DNA of 64,000 nucleotides from Mucilaginibacter sp. OK268 (GTDB taxonomy: Bacteria > Bacteroidota > Bacteroidia > Sphingobacteriales > Sphingobacteriaceae), in NCBI RefSeq assembly GCF_900103125.1, contig NZ_FNJV01000001.1:248001-312000 (forward strand), read 5' to 3'. Position numbers and translations under genes: made by a program. This document shows, one piece after another, positions 49,845 to 58,984 of this stretch. Positions within the stretch are counted from its first letter, which is position 1, and every line of letters begins with the position of its first letter. The notes under the pieces were generated by a model. The model saw only the letters and a list, made by a program, of their open reading frames with translations. It was not told where the DNA came from and searched no databases.

Positions 49845-49978
49845 CACGTAAGCACCAAAAGCGCGAGCCAGATAACATGTAAAGGGCGGGCCAGCCACTG
49901 AAAAGCGGACAAAACGGCCCGCTTGTATTACCCTTGAGGTGTTATTCCGGCATTCGGATTCTCCGATAATGCCAACCC
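49845..49978. repeat. GC-rich palindromic cassette repeat, copy 3
   Basis: The hairpin spans 49867-49951: outer ATAACA (49872-49877) pairs with TGTTAT (49940-49945), replacing ATCAAA/TTTGAT of copy 2, while AAAGGGCGGGCC and GGCCCGC are kept. It is followed by CATTCGGATTCTCC, as in copy 1. Between 49569 and 49844 I recognise nothing. Confidence 0.7.
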
Positions 49979-50060
49979 TAAATAAACATTGCTATACCCT
50001 TCTCGATACGTAGTGGAGGACATCAATCTCAAATCATAATAATTTGATTTTCAATACTGT

Positions 50061-50158
50061 ACATTGGTTTAAATTCTTTACACTCCGAATTATCAATCAA
50101 TTTTTTTTGATGCAGATTATTTACAAATCTTACTATACGAAGTATAAAATATTGAAAA
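50061..50158. repeat. Dispersed repeat, copy B (partner at 18101-18202)
   Basis: About 98 bp that match 18101-18202 through TGGTTTAAA, CCGAATTA, TTTTTTGATGCAGATTATTT, CAAATCTTACT and AAAATATTGAAAA. It lies just downstream of the SulP gene's 3' end and marks the right edge of the accessory block. Confidence 0.6.
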
Positions 50159-50184
50159 GCGTTTTAGCAATAAAAAAAGTAAGC

Positions 50185-51720
50185 CTAATCACTCGTAGCT
50201 ACATAATAAGCCGGATCTTCTAAAATATTCACTTCTATAACATCGGCCGCATTTTTAAGCAGCAAACGACAATCCTCACTTAAATATCTTATGTGTAATT
50301 TTTTACCGGCTTTTCGATAGCGTTCGGTTAATTTATTCAATGCTTCTATTCCTGACATGTCCGCAACCCGGCTATCCTTAAAATCGACTATCACTACTTC
50401 CGGGTCATTCAATATGTCAAACTTTTCATTAAACGCGGTCACCGATCCAAAAAATAAAGGCCCGTAAATTTCATAGTGTTTGGTGCCATTCGCATCTAAA
50501 TATTTTCTGGCCCTTATACGTTTAGCACTTTCCCATGCAAAAACTAATGCGGAAATAATTATGCCAATTAATACAGCAAGCGCCAGATTATGTAGCCAAA
50601 TAGTGACCAAAGCAACTAAAACACCTACAAATACATCCTGTGTAGGCATTTTGTTGACGATCCTGAAACTTATCCATTCAAATGTTCCTACTGCTACCAT
50701 AATCATTACGCCAGTAAGTGCCGCCATGGGAACCCGCTCAATAATGGGTGCGCCAAAAAGAATAATGACCAGGATAGTTAAGGCTGCTATGATCCCCGAA
50801 AGCCTTGCCCTTGCTCCTGCAGAAAGATTTACCAGGGTTTGAGCTATCATCGGGCATCCCCCCATGCCAAAGAAAAAGCCATTTAATATATTGGCACTAC
50901 CTTGAGCAAGACATTCCCGGTTTCCACTACCGCGTGTAGCCGTCATTTCATCCACTAAATTTAATGTTAGTAGCCCCTCTGTTAATCCTACGCCGGCCAT
51001 TATAAGAGAATAAGGGAAAATGATTTTTAAAGTTTCGATATTAACAGGAACTGCAGGGATATGAAAAGGTGGAAAGCCTCCGCTTACTGCAGCTATATCT
51101 TTTACTGTTTTAGTAGGGATACCAAACACAAGTACAATCAGGAATACGACAATAATGGCTATCAATGATGGCGGAACTGCCTTTGTTATTCGTGGTAATA
51201 TAAGGACAATAGCAATAGTCAGCAAAACCAGACCTGCCATGATAAGCAATGGCTGACCAGTCAGCCAGGTTTCATGGCCACCGATATTTGTTTTGAACTG
51301 CTCTATTTGCGCCATGAAAATAATAACTGCCAGACCATTAACAAAACCATACATCACCGGTTGCGGAACCAGGCGGATAAACTTTCCTAACTTGAATAGG
51401 CCCACCAAAATCTGTATAACGCCAGCCAGAGCAACCGCCGCAAAGACATAGTCCAAGCCATTTGATTTCATGAGAGCGATCAAAACAACTACGGTTGCAC
51501 CCGCGCCGCCGGAAATTAAACCGGGCCTGCCGCCAAATACCGAAGTAACCAATCCCATAATAAAAGCGGCGTACAAGCCAACCAATGGAGGGAAACCAGC
51601 CAGAATAGCGAAAGACAATGATTCGGGCATCATAGTCATGGCGACCGTCAAACCGGCTAATATTTCATTTTTATAATTAATTTCTTGCGAAAAGTCAAAA
51701 AGCCGTAAATAAGGTTTCAT
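50185..51720 (-). CDS. SulP family inorganic anion transporter with STAS domain
   Basis: A 511-aa inner-membrane transporter. The Sulfate_transp core has ~11-12 helices, starting with EILAGLTVAMTMMPESLSFA and including VFGGRPGLISGGAGATVVVL. The cytoplasmic STAS domain covers ~415-505, with EVVIVDFKDSRVADMSGIEA, the usual strand-helix motif. Members carry sulfate, bicarbonate or other anions, often with Na+ or H+. With Amt, NhaA and CPA1 genes nearby, a role in ion or pH balance is likely; the substrate is not determined by sequence. Confidence 0.93.
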   Translation of the reverse strand: MKPYLRLFDFSQEINYKNEILAGLTVAMTMMPESLSFAILAGFPPLVGLYAAFIMGLVTSVFGGRPGLISGGAGATVVVLIALMKSNGLDYVFAAVALAGVIQILVGLFKLGKFIRLVPQPVMYGFVNGLAVIIFMAQIEQFKTNIGGHETWLTGQPLLIMAGLVLLTIAIVLILPRITKAVPPSLIAIIVVFLIVLVFGIPTKTVKDIAAVSGGFPPFHIPAVPVNIETLKIIFPYSLIMAGVGLTEGLLTLNLVDEMTATRGSGNRECLAQGSANILNGFFFGMGGCPMIAQTLVNLSAGARARLSGIIAALTILVIILFGAPIIERVPMAALTGVMIMVAVGTFEWISFRIVNKMPTQDVFVGVLVALVTIWLHNLALAVLIGIIISALVFAWESAKRIRARKYLDANGTKHYEIYGPLFFGSVTAFNEKFDILNDPEVVIVDFKDSRVADMSGIEALNKLTERYRKAGKKLHIRYLSEDCRLLLKNAADVIEVNILEDPAYYVATSD

Positions 51721-52050
51721 CCTTGTTAGTTAAGAAGTTTAAAGATTGTAGCAATAGAAAACAACAGCGGAAATGTGCTGATTCAAGACTTTGTAAAAAT
51801 AAAAGACTCAGGGCGGTGTAACCGGTGTACAGGAAATGAAACGATTCGCCATGCCACAAATTTACCAAAGTTTTAGAACCCTACAACAGCCCCTGGGTAA
51901 GCAAAATTGGTACATGTTGTTTCTCGGCTTAAGTTTCCGTAAATCTTAATTTAAAAAGGCCTAAAAGAACCTTATTTCAAATCATTATCAGGCACTTGGC
52001 TATGTCTATCTTAAAATGTGAAGTTATTGAGCTATAAATCATAATCTTAT
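51721..52050. other. Intergenic region upstream of the SulP gene
   Basis: A 330-bp gap with no convincing gene, hairpin or repeat array. It should contain the SulP promoter. The short string CCGTAAATCTTAATT also occurs near 46398, which is probably chance in AT-rich DNA. Confidence 0.45.
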
Positions 52051-52233
52051 CTAAAGCTCTTTCTCCTTTTCTTTACTCACCTCAATATAACCATCCTCGT
52101 TAACGGCATACTTTGATCGTTCTTCCGTTGCCTGCTTTTTGGAAAGCTTAACCCGCCTTCTTTTCTGGGTCGGCAATAGGGGCAAGGCAATTATGCACAA
52201 AAACAGCGCAATTTTAGCGATTGTAGCTATCAT
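52051..52233 (-). CDS. Small single-helix membrane protein (60 aa)
   Basis: A 60-aa product with one N-terminal hydrophobic helix (IAKIALFLCIIALPLLP), then a basic stretch (QKRRRVKLSKKQA) and an acidic/Lys tail. I recognise no family. The layout is a plausible small membrane-anchored protein with a cytoplasmic tail, but coding is not certain. Confidence 0.4.
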   Translation of the reverse strand: MIATIAKIALFLCIIALPLLPTQKRRRVKLSKKQATEERSKYAVNEDGYIEVSKEKEKEL

Positions 52234-52580
52234 TTTTGTTTGAATTATGGAATTTTATTGAAATGGTCGTCGATTTTATATGTTTTTCATTAAAACAACA
52301 GTGAATTTTGAATTTTAACGACATTTTACATCATTTAGACTATATCAAAAACACATTAAAGCCGAAAATCTTTTATAAAACTATCCATAGCTGATTTTAA
52401 AATGAATGTTAATTGAAATTCTAAGGTTTTTCTAAGCTTTTCATCTGATTTCATTGCGTACTTTTAGCATAAATCACAAATAATAAGTAAAAAAGATTAA
52501 TTACCAACCATTAAAATACTTTATATATTAAAAAAAGCTTAAAAAACCACTCAAATTCAAACTAACTAAACCACTTAACA
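52234..52580. other. Intergenic leader upstream of the ammonium transporter gene
   Basis: A 347-bp, very AT-rich gap. It must hold the amt promoter and leader. I see no stable hairpin or recognisable riboswitch. Confidence 0.45.
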
Positions 52581-54110
52581 ATGAAAATTAAAATTCTACA
52601 AAAAAAAATCCCCTCATACTTGGTTTTAGGTATGGTTTTACTTATTGCTTTTGTTTTAATTGAGCCTGTCCGCTCTTTTGCACAGGATGCTACGGGTGCC
52701 AAAACCGGCACCATTAACGATGTTACCGCCGCAAAACCCGGCGCTCCAACCTCCGCTGAATTAGGAGATGCCGTTGGTCACAACAAAATTGCCATCAACA
52801 TGGTGTGGACCCTAATAGCAGGTTTCCTCGTAATGTTTATGCAGGCTGGTTTTGCGATGGTTGAAACAGGTTTTACACAGAAGAAAAACGTCGCCCACAC
52901 AATGGGCATGAATTTTTTGGTTTACGCGCTTGGAATGTTCGGCTTTTGGGTATGTGGCTTTGCTTTTATGTTTGGCGGCGGATTGAATGCAGCCACTTTA
53001 GGGGGAGCGCCTGGTGTTATTCCAAGTGAATATACCGTCACATTATTTGGTCATACATTCGGCTTAATAGGCTCTGTAGGCTTCTTCCTGAATAGCAAAG
53101 TATATGATGTAGGTGTATTTACCTTATTCCTGTTCCAAATGGTGTTTATGGATACAACCGCTACTATACCAACAGGATCAATGGCCGAAAGATGGTCGTT
53201 TAAATCATTCCTTATCTTCGGTTTATTCATCTCCATGTTTGTATATCCAATATATGGCAACTGGGTTTGGGGAGGCGGATGGTTATCGCAATTAGGTGCC
53301 AATTTCCATTTAGGCCATGGCATGGTTGATTTTGCAGGCTCATCAGTTGTTCACCTTGTAGGTGGTATGGCTGCATTGGCTGGGGCCATTATTATTGGCC
53401 CGCGTATCGGCAAGTTCAATGCCGACGGCACTGCTAATACAATCCCTGGTCATAATATACCAATGGCATTAGCCGGTACATTTATCCTGGCATTGGGCTG
53501 GTTCGGTTTTAACCCCGGTTCAACCTTGGCCGGTACAGATTTCCGCATCGCTATTGTCGCTGTAAATACCATGATGGCCGGTACGGCCGGTACCTTAGCT
53601 GTTCTTGTTATCCTTTACATTCAAAAAAAGAAACCAGACCCGGGCATGCTTGCCAATGGTATGCTAGCCGGACTTGTAGCTATAACTGCCCCTTGCGCGT
53701 TCGTTAATTCCATTTCATCGGTAATTATCGGGGCAATTGCCGGCGCCTTAGTGGTATTGGTTATTCATTTAATGGATAATGTATTTAAAATAGATGATCC
53801 TGTTGGCGCGTTCGCTGTACATGGTGCCAACGGAGCGTGGGGTGTATTGTCGTTGGGTTTATTTGCCGACGGATCGTACGGCGATGGCTGGAATGGTGTT
53901 GCCGGCCCGGTAAAAGGCCTGTTTTATGGCGATGCAAGCCAACTTGGCGCTCAGGTTATCGGCACCATTACTTGTATGGTTTACACTTTTGTGGTGATGT
54001 ATATCTTCTTTAAGATATCAAATAAAATAACCCCGATCAGGGTTAAAGCGGAAGACGAAGTTGCCGGATTGGACATACCAGAAATGGGTGTTTTGGGCTA
54101 CGTCGATTAA
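52581..54110 (+). CDS. amt: Ammonium transporter (Amt family)
   Basis: A 509-aa membrane channel. A signal peptide and short periplasmic segment (residues 1-65) precede 11 helices. Hallmarks are MQAGFAMVETGFTQKKNVAH, the pore twin-His positions in FAGSSVVHLVGGMAAL and FAVHGANGAWGVL, and LGWFGFNPGSTL. Amt proteins take up ammonium/ammonia. Usually a PII gene sits beside amt, but here it is followed by a terminator (54128-54158) and nhaA, so PII control must come from elsewhere. Confidence 0.96.
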   Translation: MKIKILQKKIPSYLVLGMVLLIAFVLIEPVRSFAQDATGAKTGTINDVTAAKPGAPTSAELGDAVGHNKIAINMVWTLIAGFLVMFMQAGFAMVETGFTQKKNVAHTMGMNFLVYALGMFGFWVCGFAFMFGGGLNAATLGGAPGVIPSEYTVTLFGHTFGLIGSVGFFLNSKVYDVGVFTLFLFQMVFMDTTATIPTGSMAERWSFKSFLIFGLFISMFVYPIYGNWVWGGGWLSQLGANFHLGHGMVDFAGSSVVHLVGGMAALAGAIIIGPRIGKFNADGTANTIPGHNIPMALAGTFILALGWFGFNPGSTLAGTDFRIAIVAVNTMMAGTAGTLAVLVILYIQKKKPDPGMLANGMLAGLVAITAPCAFVNSISSVIIGAIAGALVVLVIHLMDNVFKIDDPVGAFAVHGANGAWGVLSLGLFADGSYGDGWNGVAGPVKGLFYGDASQLGAQVIGTITCMVYTFVVMYIFFKISNKITPIRVKAEDEVAGLDIPEMGVLGYVD

Positions 54111-54127
54111 TTAAGTTTGAAAGTTGA

Positions 54128-54158
54128 AAATTACCTGCCTGCGAGAGGCAGGTAATTT
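54128..54158 (+). terminator. Terminator after amt
   Basis: AAATTACCTGCCT (54128-54140) and AGGCAGGTAATTT (54146-54158) form a perfect 13-bp stem with a 5-nt loop. It separates amt from nhaA. Confidence 0.85.
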
Positions 54159-54182
54159 CATTAAAAGGAAAGGGAACGTTAT

Positions 54183-55409
54183 ATGAAAAGGATATTATTA
54201 AAAGCCATCAATCCATTAAGGATCCTGATTAACGACAGCCGTTTTACCGGCCTAATGTTAATCGCCTGCACCGTATTTTCTATGTGCCTGGCTAATTCGG
54301 GATTCGCCACTGCCTACAAACAGTTTTGGCATGGTGACCTGTTAACCCTTTCGTCTATACCCTTACCGGAAAACTTTTTAAGCTGGATCAACAATTTTCT
54401 GATGGCTTTTTTCTTTTTAATGGCCGGAATGGAGATCAAACGCGAACTGGTGAGCGGTGAACTTTCATCCTTCAAGAAGGCGGTACTCCCTTTTGGGGCC
54501 GCACTCGGTGGCATGGCCGTACCCGCATTGATATTCGTCGCCTTTAACCTGCATACCAGCTACTTGCACGGCTGGGGGATACCAACCGCTACCGACATAG
54601 CTTTTTCTGTTGGTATAGCCTCCTTGCTGGGTAAGCGAATACCTGTTGGTTTAAAAATACTGCTGATGGCGCTGGCCATTATCGATGATCTCGGGGCTAT
54701 CGTTGTTATCGCGCTATTTTATGGCGGACATATCAATTGGATGTTTTTAGGAATCGGTGCGTTACTCTATGCAGCACTGTTCGCTGTCAATTATGCCAAA
54801 ATAAAATTCGGACCGGTGCAAATTGTACTTTCCCTTGCGCTTTGGTATGCATTTTTTAATTCGGGAATAGAGTCAAGCATAGTCGGTGTCTTGGTCGCTT
54901 TCGCCACACCCGTTGCCGAGTTGCCTAAAATTGAAAAGGCTATACACCGCTGGGTGAATTTCCTCATCATCCCGATGTTTGCATTAGCAAACACGGCGAT
55001 ATTATTGCCGGACCATATCATAAATTCGTTAGGTACTACCGTTGGTCTGGGTATCATATTCGGCCTGGTGATTGGCAAACCCATCGGCATTTTTCTGTTC
55101 AGCAGAGTACTGGTGGCCTGCAAAGTTGCCAGTTTACCGCGTAATGTGGAATGGAAGCAGGTTTTCGGGATGGGAACACTTGCAGGCATCGGTTTCACGA
55201 TGTCTATATTTACCACCATGCTGGCTTTTAAAGCGGAAGCTTTTCAGGATATCGCTAAGGTTGCCATATTAGTCAGCGTTCTATTGTCATTAATATTCAG
55301 CATGGCTTATTTTATGATCATCAGCGTCAACATGAAATTTGAACATGCAGGTGAAACAGAGCAAGCCCCTTCAACAGTCGAAGGCAAGCTGGAACTAGAA
55401 TTAGGATAA
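54183..55409 (+). CDS. nhaA: Na+/H+ antiporter NhaA
   Basis: A 408-aa inner-membrane antiporter with ~12 helices. Diagnostic segments are FFLMAGMEIKRELVSGELSS, PTATDIAFSVGIASLLGKR with the unwound-helix Thr-Asp, and ALAIIDDLGAIVVIALFY with the paired Asp residues of the ion site, then GIGFTMSIFTTMLAF. It exchanges Na+ (or Li+) for H+ and supports pH and salt tolerance. It is the first of several cation/pH genes in this part, followed by a two-component system that could regulate it. Confidence 0.96.
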   Translation: MKRILLKAINPLRILINDSRFTGLMLIACTVFSMCLANSGFATAYKQFWHGDLLTLSSIPLPENFLSWINNFLMAFFFLMAGMEIKRELVSGELSSFKKAVLPFGAALGGMAVPALIFVAFNLHTSYLHGWGIPTATDIAFSVGIASLLGKRIPVGLKILLMALAIIDDLGAIVVIALFYGGHINWMFLGIGALLYAALFAVNYAKIKFGPVQIVLSLALWYAFFNSGIESSIVGVLVAFATPVAELPKIEKAIHRWVNFLIIPMFALANTAILLPDHIINSLGTTVGLGIIFGLVIGKPIGIFLFSRVLVACKVASLPRNVEWKQVFGMGTLAGIGFTMSIFTTMLAFKAEAFQDIAKVAILVSVLLSLIFSMAYFMIISVNMKFEHAGETEQAPSTVEGKLELELG

Positions 55410-55556
55410 GTTATATTTTACTATATATCTTGTTTTGGGTCTTTATTAGGGAAATAAGGGAAACCACTTAAAGCTTCGGACTAATCAACCGGGGCTTTAT
55501 CTGTATATTGGGGCATCGTACATTATGTTTATTTTACACTTATCTCTTCATTATAC

Positions 55557-56237
55557 ATGATTTACAAAATTCTGCTATTAGAAGACGATTATAAAATGTC
55601 CAACGAGATTAAGATTTTTCTGAACAGCCGGGGGCTGCTTTGCGATGTTGTTTACGACGGTAAGTTATTCTTCAAACATCTCCTGATTGAAAACTATGAA
55701 CTGTATATTTTGGATGTCAATGTTCCTTCTCTTAACGGCATCGAAGTGTGTAAGAAAATCCGGGCAACAGATAAGACCAAGCCAATCCTGATGTTAACGG
55801 CTTATAGTGATGTGGAAAACAAAATCATAGCATTTGAGTCTGGTGCAGACGACTATCTTGTCAAGCCCTTTCACCTGGAAGAATTATTTGCGCGCGTTAA
55901 CGCACTCCTGAGAAGGAGTTATCATATAGATGAAGCCAACAAACAGATCCTTGTTATTGACGATCTTATTATTTATACGGGTGAAATGAAGGTAACCAGG
56001 GCAGGGAAGGAAATCGCCCTGACTCCTAAGGAATACAAGCTGATCGAATTACTCGCGATAGCAGAAGGCAAACCGGTTTCCAAACAAACGATAGCAACCA
56101 AGGTATGGGATATCAACTTTGAAACGGGAACAAATACTATAGAAGTATATATTAATTATTTAAGAAATAAGATCGACAAAGGCTTCAACAGGCCACTGGT
56201 TCATACCCGTGCAGGATTTGGTTATTATCTCAAATGA
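55557..56237 (+). CDS. OmpR-family response regulator
   Basis: A 226-aa regulator. The receiver has LLLEDDYKM, phospho-acceptor Asp53 (LYILDVNVPSLNG), Thr81 and Lys103 (YLVKPFHLEEL). The DNA-binding winged helix (~130-226) has ITLTPKEYKLI-like sequence (IALTPKEYKLIELLAIAEGK) and HTRAGFGYYLK at the end. The stop overlaps the kinase start by 4 nt (ATGA), so they form a classical pair. It probably regulates the flanking ion-transport genes; this is inference. Confidence 0.95.
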   Translation: MIYKILLLEDDYKMSNEIKIFLNSRGLLCDVVYDGKLFFKHLLIENYELYILDVNVPSLNGIEVCKKIRATDKTKPILMLTAYSDVENKIIAFESGADDYLVKPFHLEELFARVNALLRRSYHIDEANKQILVIDDLIIYTGEMKVTRAGKEIALTPKEYKLIELLAIAEGKPVSKQTIATKVWDINFETGTNTIEVYINYLRNKIDKGFNRPLVHTRAGFGYYLK

Positions 56238-57610
56238 ATTTAAAACAGCGCTTTTCATTTATTTTCAGCTCTCTCTTTTCAGTGCTTTTAGCAACTGTTA
56301 CCTTAACGGTCTATCTGCTTTTTGCCCATTTCAGACAAGATGAGTTTTCCACGTTAATGGCCGAAAAAGCCCAAACAACGGCAAAACTCCTTATTGAAGT
56401 AAAAGAAATTGACTATAAGATGCAGAAGATCATTGACAGCAATAGTATCAATAAACTCTACAAAGAAAACACGCAGATCTATAACGAAGACTACAAACTT
56501 ATCTATAACAGTAATGATACGCTAACCGTAAATTTAACCCATACCGATCTTGACCAAATAAAAAAAAAGCGTCGGATATTTAAAAAGGACGAACAGTATG
56601 ATATTCTCGGACTTTATTATAACTATGCCGGCAAACATTATTACATAGTGGTTTCGGCCGAAGACACTTACGACAACAATAAGCTTAATTATTTAAAATA
56701 CCTCCTGTTGGGCGCTTTTATCATAAGTACTGCCGTTGTCTGGCTCTTATCTTTCAGTTTGAGTAAAAAGGCTTTGCAGCCATTGGATAACTTCCGTAAA
56801 AGGATACAGGAAATAACGGACAGCAATTTGAAGGTCAGGTTGTCGGAAGCAAAGCGGGAAGATGAAATCAATGCATTGGCCCATTCCTTTAATCAGATGA
56901 TGGACCGGATCGACAACGCTTATAACAGGCAAAAGGAGTTTACGGGCAATGCTTCCCACGAATTACGGACACCCGTTGCCCGTGTTGCAGCACAGGTAGA
57001 GAATTTAATTCAGCGACCTGACCTGGACAACGTTATAAGGACAAATCTGACCAGCATTTTCGAAGATACATTTCAGCTTTCCGAAATTATCAGTTCATTG
57101 GTAGCATTAGCTGATATCAACAGCAGTGAACATCAATTCTCTTTTACCGGAATCAGGCTGGATGAACTGGTGTTCAGCGTTGTGACCGATCTGTCAAAAG
57201 TTTTTCCGGACTTTAAATTAAAGTTTGAAATTGAGAACAATACCGGGATTACGACAGAACCTGAAATTGCCGGCGACGAAACGCTGTTAAAAATCGCCCT
57301 ATTGAATCTGCTTAAAAATGCCTACATCTATTCCGACAATCATGCACTGGAGTGCCTGATCAGGCAGGGTGCCCAGGGAGTTGAGCTACTGATTACCAAT
57401 ACAGGGGAGGTTCCGAAAATAGACGATACGAAAACTCTTTTTACTGCTTTTTACCGGGGCAGCAATATTGGAAATATTGCGGGAAGCGGTATTGGATTAA
57501 GTATAGTCAAGCGGGTGCTTGAATACCATAAAGCCCGCATCATCTACAACATCGTTGATCAGAATACCAACCAGGTCCATATATCTTTCTCCCCTTTACA
57601 GGAAAATTAG
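56234..57610 (+). CDS. Membrane sensor histidine kinase (partner of the OmpR-type regulator)
   Basis: A 458-aa kinase. Two helices (FSSLFSVLLATVTLTVYLLF and LLLGAFIISTAVVWLLSFSL) enclose a ~130-residue periplasmic sensor. HAMP (~180-230) leads to HisKA with His242 (GNASHELRTPVARVAAQ) and HATPase_c with LLNLLKNAYIYS, and GSGIGLSIVKRVL. It resembles Bacteroidota RprX-like kinases. It is translationally coupled to its regulator. Confidence 0.94.
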   Translation: MNLKQRFSFIFSSLFSVLLATVTLTVYLLFAHFRQDEFSTLMAEKAQTTAKLLIEVKEIDYKMQKIIDSNSINKLYKENTQIYNEDYKLIYNSNDTLTVNLTHTDLDQIKKKRRIFKKDEQYDILGLYYNYAGKHYYIVVSAEDTYDNNKLNYLKYLLLGAFIISTAVVWLLSFSLSKKALQPLDNFRKRIQEITDSNLKVRLSEAKREDEINALAHSFNQMMDRIDNAYNRQKEFTGNASHELRTPVARVAAQVENLIQRPDLDNVIRTNLTSIFEDTFQLSEIISSLVALADINSSEHQFSFTGIRLDELVFSVVTDLSKVFPDFKLKFEIENNTGITTEPEIAGDETLLKIALLNLLKNAYIYSDNHALECLIRQGAQGVELLITNTGEVPKIDDTKTLFTAFYRGSNIGNIAGSGIGLSIVKRVLEYHKARIIYNIVDQNTNQVHISFSPLQEN

Positions 57611-57652
57611 AAGCGGTTTAAGTTGTTATCAACGCCATTACTCCATAACAAT

Positions 57653-58975
57653 TTACTCAGTAATTAATTTAATGCCTCCTTGTTTATACCTTACCTCAAG
57701 CCATTCCTGCAACTTCTTTATTTCAGGTTCGGACGGCCTTTTCTGAAACCGGATCAGCGCGATCCGCTGCGTATCTGCTTTTAAGGTATCTGTACGCTGT
57801 AAAACGATTTTACTTAGTCCATAAGACCGGATCTGCGGATACAGTACCTTCATTTCTTTCAATACCGTGGAGTCCTCCAGGGAAGTTTTTAATGTGACGG
57901 TTTGAACAGTATCTTCTTTTGGTGCCTGGTTAAATACGTCTTCCAGGATGCTTGCTTTTATTTGGGAAAGATCAATATGCTGCTGGGCATTTAATCCCTG
58001 CCGGACGTGTAGAACGACACCTTTAAGACTATAGCGTTCCAGCTTTTTATTCAGTGTATCGAGTACGTGCTTATCAAGTTCAGCGCCTATTAATAATACC
58101 TCGATAGATTTTTGTTTAGTACTGTATGCGAATGATTTTGATACCACCTGTGTATTATTGAAATTAAACTGTTCTGCAACAAACTTGCGGGCGTTTGTTT
58201 CAAAAATACTTTTATCAACGATACGATAAGCCATGAAGATACTTGGGAGAACTGTTATAATTACAATAGCGATAATGTACCGGTTCACCTTTTTTTCCGT
58301 TGCTATGTCTTCAAAATGGTGCCTTTTCAACTTTACATAACGCGCTATAACAAATGCGGCTATTGCTATAAACACGCTGTTAATAAAATAAAGATAAATG
58401 GCACCCAGGAAGAAATACCAGTTGCCCATAGCGATGCCGAACCCTGCGGTACACAATGGTGGCATGAGCGCGGTCGCGATAGCTACCCCGGGGATAACGT
58501 TACTTTTCTCTTTACGCGTAGCGGCAACCATTCCTGCCATACCACCAAAAGAGGCAATAAAAACATCCCAGATAGAAGGAGATGTGCGGGCAAGAAGTTC
58601 GGACTGCGCATCATGTAACGGGGTGATCAGGAAATATACTGTTGAGGCCAGTATTCCGATAACAGACGCAACAAGAAGATTTTTAAGCCCTTTTTTAACC
58701 AGGTCCAGATCGTTTATCCCGATGCCGAGACCTATTCCCATAACAGGTCCCATGATCGGGGAAATCAGCATCGCACCGATGATAACTGCAGTTGAATTAA
58801 CATTTAGACCGATTGAAGCAATAAAGATCGCAAAAATCAAAGCCCATAGATTAGCGCCTTTAAAATCGACATTTTTGCGTATTCCCCCGGTGATCACCTG
58901 TTCATCCGCACGATCTTCCTGCAGGTTAAAGCGATAGTTTAAAAATTGCCGGATTTTTTTTAAGGTATTCATCAT
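57653..58975 (-). CDS. DUF389 (TIGR00341-type) membrane protein
   Basis: A 440-aa protein. The N-terminal half has ~6 helices with the DUF389 motifs FIASIGLNVNSTAVIIGAML, SPIMGPVMGIGLGIGINDL and GVAIATALMPPLCTAGFG. The C-terminal ~200 residues form a soluble domain linked by a single helix (IIAIVIITVLPSIFMAYRI). The family has no proven function; it often neighbours ion transporters. It lies 9 nt downstream of the CPA1 antiporter gene on the same strand and is likely co-transcribed. Confidence 0.93.
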   Translation of the reverse strand: MMNTLKKIRQFLNYRFNLQEDRADEQVITGGIRKNVDFKGANLWALIFAIFIASIGLNVNSTAVIIGAMLISPIMGPVMGIGLGIGINDLDLVKKGLKNLLVASVIGILASTVYFLITPLHDAQSELLARTSPSIWDVFIASFGGMAGMVAATRKEKSNVIPGVAIATALMPPLCTAGFGIAMGNWYFFLGAIYLYFINSVFIAIAAFVIARYVKLKRHHFEDIATEKKVNRYIIAIVIITVLPSIFMAYRIVDKSIFETNARKFVAEQFNFNNTQVVSKSFAYSTKQKSIEVLLIGAELDKHVLDTLNKKLERYSLKGVVLHVRQGLNAQQHIDLSQIKASILEDVFNQAPKEDTVQTVTLKTSLEDSTVLKEMKVLYPQIRSYGLSKIVLQRTDTLKADTQRIALIRFQKRPSEPEIKKLQEWLEVRYKQGGIKLITE

Positions 58976-58984
58976 TAATTTTAT

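Noticed and set aside
46398..51952. Shared string CCGTAAATCTTAATT at ~46.4 and ~51.9 kb
   Set aside because: It is only about 15 bp of AT-rich sequence with no flanking similarity, so chance is sufficient.
58398..58937. 179-codon plus-strand frame opposite the DUF389 gene
   Set aside because: It is antisense to membrane-helix codons of DUF389, which commonly give long shadow frames.
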